This document shows, piece by piece, positions 9,727 to 18,818 of a DNA stretch of 36,291 bases. Position 1 is the stretch's first letter, and every line of letters begins with the position of its first letter. The stretch spans positions 1-36,291 of the forward strand of contig PWOD01000238.1 in assembly GCA_003557545.1 (NCBI GenBank), read 5' to 3'. The position numbers were made by a program, and so were the translations under genes. The DNA comes from a bacterium (GTDB lineage: Bacteria; T1Sed10-126). The notes under the pieces are model-generated. The model did not search any database. It was not told the origin of the DNA and was given only the letters and a program-made list of their open reading frames with translations.

Positions 9727-10713
9727 TTATCTCTCTACGATCTCAACCCGCCTGTTTCTCGAACGACCTGTTTTTGTGCTATTGCTGGCAACAGGAGCGA
9801 GGGATGAAACACCGTATGCTTCGAGCTGAGCTCGATCAACACCATAATTATCCACCAGTTCATCCAACACCGCAGATGCACGATTTTCTGATAGATTCAT
9901 ATTAAACTCGAACTCCCCCCGGCTATCCGTATGCCCAACTATAAAATATTGTTTGCCGGGGTTAGCATTTATATAGTCAGCAATTGTCTGTAAAATCTGG
10001 TCTGAACCACTCTGTATTTCTGCTTCTGCAGTAGCAAAATTTATGTCATATAACGCAATACTTCCCAATCTTTCGATGTCCTCAGAAATGGTCTCAACTG
10101 AAACCATCCCTGTTCCAATCCGATCCACCTCAATTACATCCTGGGTTATCAAGGTAAAATCTCTACCGACGATCGAATAAACTGCCACGTAGATATCCTG
10201 TCCGGCATCGCGGCCACGAGCCGCAATATAACTGTGATTATCATTACGAATCGGAAAACGAAGTCCTCGACCAAAACGGATATTATTCAATCCATCACCG
10301 CGACCGTCAAGTCCACTGAAATAATAGTTATCATGCCAGGTATGCGGGCGATGCGAAAAACCCAACTCCCCGTGAGCAATCGCAATCAAAATCTCATACC
10401 CGGCATCTTCAAAGGCAGTTTTATAATTATGCAGGAAAAAATCAGCATTATAGTCATTTGTAGCACTGTATTGAATCCGGGTCACTTTACCACCAACTGA
10501 TTTTGGTGCCTGCCAATCAAGATTACCCTCATCATCAATTGGCAGTCTATATTCTCCCCAATCAGTTTCCTCATAAAATTCAATCACCGCTCCTTCAAAC
10601 CTGGAAATGACCGGGTGATCTTCAGACCCTTCAATATCGGTGGTTCTTTGGGCAACAACATCTACCGGAAACAAAAACAAACAGACGATGACGAAAAAAA
10701 TAATTTTTTTCAT
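9727..10713 (-). CDS. OmpA-family outer-membrane/periplasmic protein (C-terminal OmpA peptidoglycan-binding domain)
   Basis: Signal peptide MKKIIFFVIVCLFLFPVDVVAQ after an AGGGGAGG-type RBS (start 10713); C-terminal IALYDINFATAEAEI...YFIVGHTDSRGEFEFNMNLSENRASAVLDEL...YGVSSLAPVASN...GRSRNRRVEIVE. Confidence 0.92.
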   Translation of the reverse strand: MKKIIFFVIVCLFLFPVDVVAQRTTDIEGSEDHPVISRFEGAVIEFYEETDWGEYRLPIDDEGNLDWQAPKSVGGKVTRIQYSATNDYNADFFLHNYKTAFEDAGYEILIAIAHGELGFSHRPHTWHDNYYFSGLDGRGDGLNNIRFGRGLRFPIRNDNHSYIAARGRDAGQDIYVAVYSIVGRDFTLITQDVIEVDRIGTGMVSVETISEDIERLGSIALYDINFATAEAEIQSGSDQILQTIADYINANPGKQYFIVGHTDSRGEFEFNMNLSENRASAVLDELVDNYGVDRAQLEAYGVSSLAPVASNSTKTGRSRNRRVEIVER

Positions 10714-10757
10714 CTTTACCTCCCCTTTATATTTTTTCCTTCTGTGGTTCATTTTCG

Positions 10758-10785
10758 ATTATAAGCAATCTCAAAAAATATACAA
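10758..10785 (-). promoter_or_regulatory. Probable promoter of the OmpA-family gene (TTGTAT-16 bp-TATAAT)
   Basis: Minus-strand TATAAT at 10763-10758 and TTGTAT at 10785-10780, 45 bp upstream of the ATG. Confidence 0.45.
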
Positions 10786-11256
10786 CAATACTTCCAAAAA
10801 TATTGTTCTAAAATAGCTATTTATTGGACTAATTCGGAGTAAAAACTGTCAAAATTTTTGATATGACAAACAGCTCCAAGTAGTTTCCACCTTTCCTATT
10901 TCTTATTACCCACCTTGCTGCCCGATCCACAGCAACAACGACCTGTTCGACAGATCCTCGGCGGCGCGCACCGAGCAAGCCCTGCAAGGAACCAGTTAAC
11001 TGCTTCTTTATAGATAAACCGCGCGCTTACCGAAATATTTTTCTGCAATCCGCGTCCCCCTGGCATCAACGATGTTAAGCGTCATCCCTTTAAAAAATAT
11101 ACAAGGAATTATTCGAACTTAATTTCTACCAGAACAACAACTTTTGTCAGCCAATCCAACTACTAATGTTGTGTGAATTCCGCCTTTCTTTAATAAGGGA
11201 TTATTGAACCACACCCAGATCGATAACCTTTTGACAAATATTCAAACAGAATAATT

Positions 11257-11317
11257 CCCTATCGAACTTTTTTATGCAATTTTTATCAGCTGATAAATTT
11301 GTGACAGTTGGATAGGG
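11257..11317. repeat. Nested dyad: 11-bp arms (CCCTATCGAAC / GTTGGATAGGG, one mismatch) enclosing a perfect 16-bp palindrome TTTATCAGCTGATAAA (11282-11297)
   Basis: Read directly from the sequence; arms at 11257-11267 and 11307-11317. Confidence 0.75.
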
Positions 11318-11370
11318 TCGTGCTTTAATATTATGAGAATAGGGATAATAAAATCAAAGTTCGAGGATTA

Positions 11371-11985
11371 TTAATAATTGAGTAGGGCCCGGTAGATTCG
11401 AACGTTTTTTCGGGCTCCTGTTAAACCGGTATGTTCCCAGGGATCAGCACCGTTAGAAGCCATCGGTTCCTCTTTTACACCAAGCAGGTTAACAAGTTTT
11501 TTGCAATGCAGGAGATGGATACCACACCCCCAGGCGATAGACGGCAGATCGAGAGTATAGTGGTGAAGCCGGCGGAGAGACTGGCCGGACGAACGAAACA
11601 GTTGATCAACAAAAGGATAATCAAAGGACTCGTTATAAGCACAAAAAATGACTTTTTTATCTATCTTCTGGCCGTTACCGGCAGCCTTCCGGTAAAACTG
11701 GATAATATCAGCAACCGCCTGGTTCGGAGAAACGGCACCGGCGTCCAGCCAGCGTTCTACGGAAAAGCCATTACAGTCCAGAGCGCCCTGCTCTGCCCGC
11801 TCAGGATAGACCGGCATGATACGCCGAAAAAAAGAACTTAGCTCCTGTCCATCCAGATCGGTCATGACTATCCCAATATCAACCATCTCATGATAGCCCG
11901 GCTGCAAACCCGTAGTTTCAACATCGATAAAAGCTATCAGCCAGTCGGTTTCCAGCCCATAAGGTAGTACCCGTTGATTTGCCAT
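11371..11985 (-). CDS. DnaQ-like (DEDDh) 3'-5' exonuclease family protein with altered ExoIII motif
   Basis: ExoI FIDVETTG; ExoII-like FCAYNESFDYPFV; ExoIII position reads EHTGLTGAR. Confidence 0.8.
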   Translation of the reverse strand: MANQRVLPYGLETDWLIAFIDVETTGLQPGYHEMVDIGIVMTDLDGQELSSFFRRIMPVYPERAEQGALDCNGFSVERWLDAGAVSPNQAVADIIQFYRKAAGNGQKIDKKVIFCAYNESFDYPFVDQLFRSSGQSLRRLHHYTLDLPSIAWGCGIHLLHCKKLVNLLGVKEEPMASNGADPWEHTGLTGARKNVRIYRALLNY

Positions 11986-12163
11986 TGTTTGATCGACTCA
12001 GCTTTCGCCTGTTTAATTTATATCATTACCTGAGATTATTACATATCCTGAATGGTTCAAGCAAACTGTCTGTTAAAAGTACATATAGTTAATGAATAGA
12101 TTACACTACCGACCTAAAACCGACTGAAACAAAGAAAAATACCAACAGCTCACAACCTGGAAA

Positions 12164-12209
12164 CCATTCATCCAGTTATTCACAATTGTGAATGTTTGGA
12201 TGGGTTTTT
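12164..12209. repeat. Nested dyad with T-run: CATCCA-GTT-ATTCACAATTGTGAAT-GTT-TGGATGGGTTTTT, operator- or terminator/attenuator-like
   Basis: Perfect 16-bp palindrome at 12178-12193, symmetrical outer arms at 12169-12174 / 12197-12202, followed by GGTTTTT. Confidence 0.65.
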
Positions 12210-12462
12210 GGGACCGAGGTGGTCTGTGGAGCTGATTGGCTGGAGGTTATTTTCGGAAAGGATTTTTTAGGAAGATTATTAAGCAAGATTATTAGAAATT
12301 TCTGCTCTTGTTGTTATTTGCCGGTCAAAGAGATATAATATTCAATTAAATTTAGCCGATTAAAGTTGAGATGGAGAATTAGCAAATCAACTAACGCAGA
12401 CAGATGGCGACCTTGAAATCTTTTGTCCGGGTCGAACAATCTATCTTATAACCCCAAAAAGG

Positions 12463-14184
12463 ATGGGATTCAAAATGAGCATACCAAACAGTGTGGTCAA
12501 GTATGTCAATCGAGACGGTATAATCGAAGATTTTCAAGTTGAAAGAATTGCCGATTCTATCAGCAAAGCAATAATTGACGTTGAAGGCGACCGGCTGACT
12601 CTGCCGGATAGACGAGCCCAGCTTTATGCTGAAAGAGTTACCAATCGTGTCTATAGAGAATACTACGATTTGGACTACCTGATTGAAGAATTTATTACAC
12701 AATATGTAAGTTATGAAGAGAACGAAAGACATCACCGTATGAGTGCTGCGTTTGTCACCGAACGGGTTTCTTTCGTCCTGATGGAGACCTTCAAAGATCA
12801 ATTGAGCAGTCGCAATCCAGCGGAAGATCCCGAACATTTAAAAAGCTATATTGTTGAACAGATTAATTCAGCTGAGGTTGACGATAAATATACTCACAGC
12901 CTGTTTCCCGACCTGGATGAAAATGAAATCAGCCGGATGACTGAATTTCTCAAACAGCAGATCCTCGAGATGAGCAGCAAAGAGCTGGCTCCGGAAGTAC
13001 TTTGTCCACCGCGAGAATATATTCAGGACACCGTGGAAAAGGAACTAAAAAGAATCGGTGAGATACAGCTGGCTGAAGGTTATATGATATACCGGGAAGG
13101 ACGGAAAAAGGTTAACCAGGGAGATATTTCAGAATTACAGTTTACCAACAACGGAATTCACAAGGCAACCGTACGGCGCACAATGGAATGGAATGTTGAC
13201 CATCAGGTGGACAGCGTGTTTGAGCTGAATCGCTGGATAACTGGAAGTCAGGGGCGAAATTTAGAGGAGTTGATCGAACTTTCAGAAGCGCGCTTTTATC
13301 GTGACATTAAAACAACCGCTGACAAAATTTTGGCTCGCAAGGATGAGATAGATGTGGTTATCATCGCCGGTCCGTCCTGCTCTAACAAAACCACTACCAC
13401 TGTGATTATCGGCGACCAGTTAGAAAAAGAAGGATTAAAATTTAAACAGTTAAATGTTGATGATTATTTTTATGATTTAAAAGATCAGCCCAAGGATCGC
13501 TTTGGCGACTATGATTTTGAAATGCCGGCAGCCATCGACATGCCGCTGCTAAACAAACATTTGGAGAAGCTTGTAAACGGCGCGACAATCGATAAACCGA
13601 TCTATGACTTTGGTGCCGGACGCCGAGCGGGGACAGAACCGTTCACCCGGAAAACCAGCGAGATTATTTTAATCGACTGTCTGCACGGTCTTTACCGAGA
13701 TTTAACCAGTTCAGTACCCCAAAACTGTAAATTTAAAATCTATATCGAATCGATGAATGTCCTCCGGGGAATTCAAAGCAACTACACCCGCTGGGCTGAC
13801 GTTCGGATGTTAAAACGGATGATTCGTGATTCACAACACAGGGGTTACAGCATGGAAAATACTCTTTCACACTGGCCGTACGTGCGGAAAGGTGAGTTAA
13901 AACATATCATTCCTTATATTTTTTCAACCGATGTAGTATTGAACTCTGGATTACCCTATGAACTCCCGGTGTTAAAAAAGGTTATCGGTAATAACTACCC
14001 GGCTGACAGCGCTATCAATCAGCTACAAACAGAAGGTAGGCTGGCGGCATATGTCCGAGGCAAACGAACAGCCGGACTGCTTGATTCAATCGAACCGTTT
14101 CCTGATCTGGAGCTGATCCCCGGAAGCTCACCAATCCGTGAGTTTATTGGCGGGTCAGACTACATAATTCCCCATAACGATTAA
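12463..14184 (+). CDS. ATP-cone-like domain fused to a uridine-kinase/phosphoribulokinase-like P-loop domain
   Basis: N-terminal VVKYVNRDGIIEDFQVERIADSISKAI resembles an ATP-cone; C-terminal IIAGPSCSNKTTTTVIIGDQLEKEGLKFKQLNVDDYF...IYDFGAGRR...RGYSMENTLSHWPYVRKGE...PYELPVLKK...SPIREFIGGSDY matches the COG0572-like nucleoside kinase pattern. ATG at 12475 is an alternative start. Confidence 0.8.
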   Translation: MGFKMSIPNSVVKYVNRDGIIEDFQVERIADSISKAIIDVEGDRLTLPDRRAQLYAERVTNRVYREYYDLDYLIEEFITQYVSYEENERHHRMSAAFVTERVSFVLMETFKDQLSSRNPAEDPEHLKSYIVEQINSAEVDDKYTHSLFPDLDENEISRMTEFLKQQILEMSSKELAPEVLCPPREYIQDTVEKELKRIGEIQLAEGYMIYREGRKKVNQGDISELQFTNNGIHKATVRRTMEWNVDHQVDSVFELNRWITGSQGRNLEELIELSEARFYRDIKTTADKILARKDEIDVVIIAGPSCSNKTTTTVIIGDQLEKEGLKFKQLNVDDYFYDLKDQPKDRFGDYDFEMPAAIDMPLLNKHLEKLVNGATIDKPIYDFGAGRRAGTEPFTRKTSEIILIDCLHGLYRDLTSSVPQNCKFKIYIESMNVLRGIQSNYTRWADVRMLKRMIRDSQHRGYSMENTLSHWPYVRKGELKHIIPYIFSTDVVLNSGLPYELPVLKKVIGNNYPADSAINQLQTEGRLAAYVRGKRTAGLLDSIEPFPDLELIPGSSPIREFIGGSDYIIPHND

Positions 14185-14287
14185 TCAGATCCAATATTCC
14201 GTGAAAATCTTTCTATCAATTAATTAAATTCGCTGCTCGAATTACTATTATGCAACTATAATAAGCCAAAGCAGCGGGGAGACACAG

Positions 14288-16192
14288 ATGAATATAGCCG
14301 ATATTACAAAAATTTATAAAACAACAAATTTACCGGTAAAGGGCGGGATAATTCTGCTGCTGGGGCTGATGGTTTCAGGCCCCGCTCTAATGATTTTTTT
14401 GGGGGGTGAATCACCCGCCGAAACAACCAATTACAGTGATTTCCTGGCCTATGGAGTACCCGTGCTGTTACTGGGTATTGTATTCATGACAAATATACCT
14501 CAAAAAATCTGGGAGCAGCTACAGCAACTACAAAATAAACCCTCCACTGAAACCGAAAAAACTATGGCTCAATGTTATAGCTACACAGTTGGAAAAAACT
14601 CAAACCATTGGGAACTGAGCTATTTCGGACCGGGCGATTCACCAATTAAACAGCTGATTGAGAAGAAACAAAAAAAACTTGTATTCTCCCGCCATTTTCA
14701 ACTGGCAGTTGACGATGACCGAGAGCAAATCATCAAAAAAATCAATGATCAACTTGAAAAGAACGGGCAATATGAGGTCGAATACCAGCTAAAGCTAGAT
14801 GACGATGAGCGACTAAGGGTACTGGACCGCGGCGAAGGAGAGTTTAAAAATGATAAATTAGTGATGGTGAGAGGTGTCCTGGTGGAGCTCAAGGAAGGAC
14901 CACACGGCCAGCAGAACCAGCTGGAATTTCCAGAAAAAGACTGTCTAACCGGGTTGATGAACCGCAGCAGCTTTATTGAAAAATCAGAGGAACTACTGGA
15001 ACAAACCTCTCAACAACAGCTGTTCTGTATAGTCGATATAATAAATTTCCAGGCGTTTAACAATTTTTATGGTTACTCCCTGGGCAATCTAATTCTGGCT
15101 CAGACAGGGACGTTGCTTGAAGCACAGGTGGGTGAGGCAGGACAGATTGGCCGATTGGGAAACGACCGGTTCGGGCTATTAATCGAACTAAATCCAGACG
15201 AAGATGCCTCCAAAAAAATTAGTTCTATACTATCCCCACTGCAGAGCAGAGTAAGTTTTAAAAAGGAACAGGTGGATTATCATATGCGAGCCGGCGTGGC
15301 GGTTTATCCAGAAGACGGGGAGACTCTGGAAATAGTTTTTTCGGCGGCTAACCAGGCGCTGATGCGAGCTAAAAACCAGGCAAATATTGAAAAAGATAAG
15401 ATTCTGTTTTCACAACCAATCGATTTCAAACATTTAGAAACTACCCTGCGAGCCACAGAAAAATTAACCTGTGCAGTTAAAGAGAACCGGCTGGAACTAT
15501 TTTTTCAACCGGTGCATGACAAACGTGACAGCTCACTGCTGATGCTGGAAACCCTGCTCAGAATCAGAACCCCGGAGGGACAGCTTAAAACCCTCAAAAA
15601 CTATCCTGGAATCATTCAAGACCCCCATCTGTGTGCCAGTTTAGATAACTGGGTGATCAATCAGACAATAAAACAGACAGCGAACTTACCCCAAAAATAC
15701 AGTGACCTGTATATCTCAATCAACCTGTTTCCCGTCTCAATTTTAAAAAATACAATTTTCCAGGAGATTGACAAATTAATCGACAAATACGGTCATCGGC
15801 GAGATCGAATCGTTATTGAAGTACCCGAAAAACTCCTGGGAACTTATAGCTACAAAGCCTTTCAAAACCTCGTTGAAATGGCCGAAGCCCATGGTTTCAA
15901 AATAGCATTGGATGATTTTGGAGTTGGGCATGGGTCATTCAAAACACTTCAGGAGATACCAATTGATTTTTTGAAGATCGACGGTAGTTTTATACTCAAC
16001 CTGGCCGAAAACGAATTGAATCAAACATTTGTCACAACCCTGGCCAGCCTGGGAGACCAGATAGGGGTTCCAGTTATTGCGGAATGGATTGAGACAGAAG
16101 CAACAGCCGACAAATTGATGGAATTGGGAATTCACTACCATCAAGGATATTATTACAAGAAACCGAACAAACTAGATAAACTATTTGACTGA
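14288..16192 (+). CDS. Membrane GGDEF-EAL protein; GGDEF degenerate, EAL signature largely retained (putative c-di-GMP phosphodiesterase)
   Basis: Two N-terminal TM segments; DCLTGLMNR...GRLGNDRFGLLI; EAL features LETLLRIR, SINLFPVSIL, IEVPEKLL, IALDDFGVGHGSFKTLQEIPIDFLKIDGSFI, VIAEWIET, HQGYYYKKP. Confidence 0.9.
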   Translation: MNIADITKIYKTTNLPVKGGIILLLGLMVSGPALMIFLGGESPAETTNYSDFLAYGVPVLLLGIVFMTNIPQKIWEQLQQLQNKPSTETEKTMAQCYSYTVGKNSNHWELSYFGPGDSPIKQLIEKKQKKLVFSRHFQLAVDDDREQIIKKINDQLEKNGQYEVEYQLKLDDDERLRVLDRGEGEFKNDKLVMVRGVLVELKEGPHGQQNQLEFPEKDCLTGLMNRSSFIEKSEELLEQTSQQQLFCIVDIINFQAFNNFYGYSLGNLILAQTGTLLEAQVGEAGQIGRLGNDRFGLLIELNPDEDASKKISSILSPLQSRVSFKKEQVDYHMRAGVAVYPEDGETLEIVFSAANQALMRAKNQANIEKDKILFSQPIDFKHLETTLRATEKLTCAVKENRLELFFQPVHDKRDSSLLMLETLLRIRTPEGQLKTLKNYPGIIQDPHLCASLDNWVINQTIKQTANLPQKYSDLYISINLFPVSILKNTIFQEIDKLIDKYGHRRDRIVIEVPEKLLGTYSYKAFQNLVEMAEAHGFKIALDDFGVGHGSFKTLQEIPIDFLKIDGSFILNLAENELNQTFVTTLASLGDQIGVPVIAEWIETEATADKLMELGIHYHQGYYYKKPNKLDKLFD

Positions 16193-16335
16193 ACCAGCTT
16201 CTGAAACAATGCTGTTTAATAAAAAATATGGTGAAAAAGCTCTTTGTCAGAGCCAAAAACAGTTTGGAACTTTTAAGAAGATGCGATATGATTTTATAAT
16301 TCCCAAACCAAACCGGAGAAACCGGAGGAACAGCA

Positions 16336-17313
16336 ATGGATAAGACAGCTTTTTTAGAACAATCAGATGCTCCCCGTACAGTAGCAAGGGCCGCCTGGAA
16401 AGCAGCCGTGGGAAATCCTGAGCTGGCCTCTTCCCTGCTGGAACCGGCTAAATTAAAAATTCAGGGGAAATTCAACCTGGTCGATCAGCCATTTGGTGGA
16501 CTTGTCTATATTACCTGGAATTTTCTTTCTAACTCATTTGGGGTGGCTGAAACAATTGTCAGCGGCAGTCGGAAAATTCTTGATGTTCCGGTAGAATTAC
16601 CAGCAAGAAATTTCATTGATAGAATACGCTGGGGCAACCAGTCTGGACTGCAGATGAGCGGTAACACACGGGTCTTACAGGCCGAACTCACAGCAGCTTT
16701 AGAAGACGGTCAATCAGAACTATTTAAAGTCATCTCCAGTGGTGATGTGGAAAAATTCAAAGCTGTATTTAGCAATATTCTGAAAACTTACCTGGACACC
16801 AGCAAGGTCGAACTTTCACTACAAACAGAGCTTATCCGAAAACTTGATATAGAATCAGAACAAGAAAAAATGGCCAAACAGGGACACACTCTTCCGGCGG
16901 AGATCAAGATCCATCCACTCAAAGGTGTTCCAATAAGCAAAATTCCAATTGGCGAATTAATCTATGTGAAACTCGGTGATTATCCGAAAGAGCTGGAAAA
17001 GATCGCTGAGCTGCTGAAGAACCGACGGGATCAAAGTGGCTTGATACCGGCCCAGCTGATCTCCCGGCAGATTACTGAGGCAGGAACATTGAGTCTAATG
17101 GTCAGGTTTGCCAGCAACGCCTATGGAAAGATCCGCTGTGGTAAAGATGTCAATATTCTTGTTCCAGAATCAACCGCTGCCGGCAAGCCCCGGGGAATGA
17201 ATTCTGGAAAATATTCATTCACCCGACTAATAACCGAAAATTGGCCCATAACCTTAACGATTATTGCCGTTCTGATGATAATTATAATTTTTATACTGAT
17301 AGCAGGTGTTTAA
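16336..17313 (+). CDS. Uncharacterised protein with a single C-terminal transmembrane segment (tail-anchored)
   Basis: Clean ORF with upstream GGAGGAACAGCA-ATG; C-terminus WPITLTIIAVLMIIIIFILIAGV is a hydrophobic anchor; no family recognised. Confidence 0.82.
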   Translation: MDKTAFLEQSDAPRTVARAAWKAAVGNPELASSLLEPAKLKIQGKFNLVDQPFGGLVYITWNFLSNSFGVAETIVSGSRKILDVPVELPARNFIDRIRWGNQSGLQMSGNTRVLQAELTAALEDGQSELFKVISSGDVEKFKAVFSNILKTYLDTSKVELSLQTELIRKLDIESEQEKMAKQGHTLPAEIKIHPLKGVPISKIPIGELIYVKLGDYPKELEKIAELLKNRRDQSGLIPAQLISRQITEAGTLSLMVRFASNAYGKIRCGKDVNILVPESTAAGKPRGMNSGKYSFTRLITENWPITLTIIAVLMIIIIFILIAGV

Positions 17314-17315
17314 CA

Positions 17316-18713
17316 ATGAATGATAAGAAAAACCAAAAAACAGATGAAAAAAAAGGGGCGGAGAAGAAAACCCCACAGCTGGAAAATCGCAGTCCCCGCG
17401 AGGTGCTGGCCGCAATCAGAAAACAGCTTGATAAAGCTCCCGCCGGAAGCAGTCACGGAGGGCTGGATAGCGCAGCACAGCAGCTTGAACATTTGTTAGA
17501 CAGCGGGTCATTTCTGGAGTTTGAACCACTTGTAGATCAAAAGGAACCCAATAACGAAGAACAGCTGCCGGAACGACTATTAACCGGGACTGGGACAATT
17601 AACGGACGGCAGGTAACTGTGGCCGGGCTACCAGATTTTGACCGACGACAACTCAGCCACAGCACTGCGGAAAAACTTACCCGATTGTTTGAAAGAGCCA
17701 GAGAATTTGAGACACCGATAATATTGATGTTAAACTCAGCCAGTATAGGTGAAAAACATGATATTTCAGATCTATCAGCCTGGGCCAGGAGTTTTAAAAC
17801 AATTGTTAAAAACAGTCCCCAAATACCGATCATTTCATTGTTTTTCAAACCGATCTCACAGTTTACCAGCCTATTTTCTCCCCTGAGTGATTTTGTTATC
17901 GGTCTGGAGAAAAATTTCACCGAAAAAACAGCACGGCCGGAGCTGGATCTGCTGTTAGACTCGCCGGGGCAGATAATTGAAACAGCAATAAAAATACTCA
18001 ACTATCTCCCCGACACAAGTAGTTCGCTGCCTTTTGTTCTAAAAGGAAAAGCACCAGGTCTTTCCAGCGATCCCGGGGAGTTGGTGCCGCTCAACAAAAG
18101 CCAACCGTATGATGTGCTAAAACTGATTGAAACAGTTGTTGATGAGGATAGTTTTTTAGAACTCCAACCTCGCTTCGCCCGCAACCTATGCACAGGGCTG
18201 GCCCGGATCGATGGGCGAGCCCTGGGAATCCTGGCCAACCAGCCGAAAAAACTGGCAGGTGGATTAAATCCAGCCGGAGCAGAAAAAGCTCTACGATTTA
18301 TCGAACTATGTGAAAAGTTCAATCTTCCACTGTTAAGACTGGTGGATCAGCCGGGTCTGCTGGACGAAACCTCAGAACCAGAGGTTGTCCCCTACTACCG
18401 GATGGGAAAGCTGTTCAAAGCTCTTTCCCAGTTTTCAGGTTCGATCACTACAGTAATCACGAGGAAAGCCTATAATCTATCCTTCCTACTGTTTGGCAAC
18501 CGGTTTCATAGATCGGATTTCACCCTGGCATGGCCAGAAGCAGAGATCGGACCGGCCAACCTGGAAAAAGCCCCTAACGATGAGAGCGACTACTATCAGT
18601 ATGCCGATCCCTGGGAAGCAGCTCGTCAGGGTCTGATCGATGATATAATTGAACCTCAGGAAACCCGTGATAAAATCGCAACTTTCCTGAAACTCAATCC
18701 CCATTCCCGATAA
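17316..18713 (+). CDS. Divergent biotin-dependent carboxyltransferase homologue (PccB/MmdA/AccD family), likely lacking oxyanion-hole motifs
   Basis: LLDSGSFLEFEPL, GTGTINGRQVTVAG, DSFLELQPRFARNLCTGLARIDGRALGILANQP, KALRFIELCEKFNLPLLRLVDQPGLL, TTVITRKAY, LAWPEAEIGP, DPWEAARQGLIDDIIEPQETR. ATG at 17316 preferred to the upstream start at 17241. Confidence 0.85.
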   Translation: MNDKKNQKTDEKKGAEKKTPQLENRSPREVLAAIRKQLDKAPAGSSHGGLDSAAQQLEHLLDSGSFLEFEPLVDQKEPNNEEQLPERLLTGTGTINGRQVTVAGLPDFDRRQLSHSTAEKLTRLFERAREFETPIILMLNSASIGEKHDISDLSAWARSFKTIVKNSPQIPIISLFFKPISQFTSLFSPLSDFVIGLEKNFTEKTARPELDLLLDSPGQIIETAIKILNYLPDTSSSLPFVLKGKAPGLSSDPGELVPLNKSQPYDVLKLIETVVDEDSFLELQPRFARNLCTGLARIDGRALGILANQPKKLAGGLNPAGAEKALRFIELCEKFNLPLLRLVDQPGLLDETSEPEVVPYYRMGKLFKALSQFSGSITTVITRKAYNLSFLLFGNRFHRSDFTLAWPEAEIGPANLEKAPNDESDYYQYADPWEAARQGLIDDIIEPQETRDKIATFLKLNPHSR

Positions 18714-18818
18714 TATTTGAAAGTTTAATGGAGCCAGCAGTCAAACCATTTTAAGCCCGATTATTAAAAGTTTTTCTATCGAGAAAGCTGAATCATACTG
18801 GAGGGTGGAGGCAATTTA

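Noticed and set aside
12391-12837. 148-aa ORF on -
   Set aside because: Antisense shadow of the kinase-like gene, and it crosses that gene's start region.
17537-18322. Antisense ORFs 17537-18001 and 18002-18322
   Set aside because: Shadow ORFs opposite the carboxyltransferase homologue, whose protein motifs are clear.
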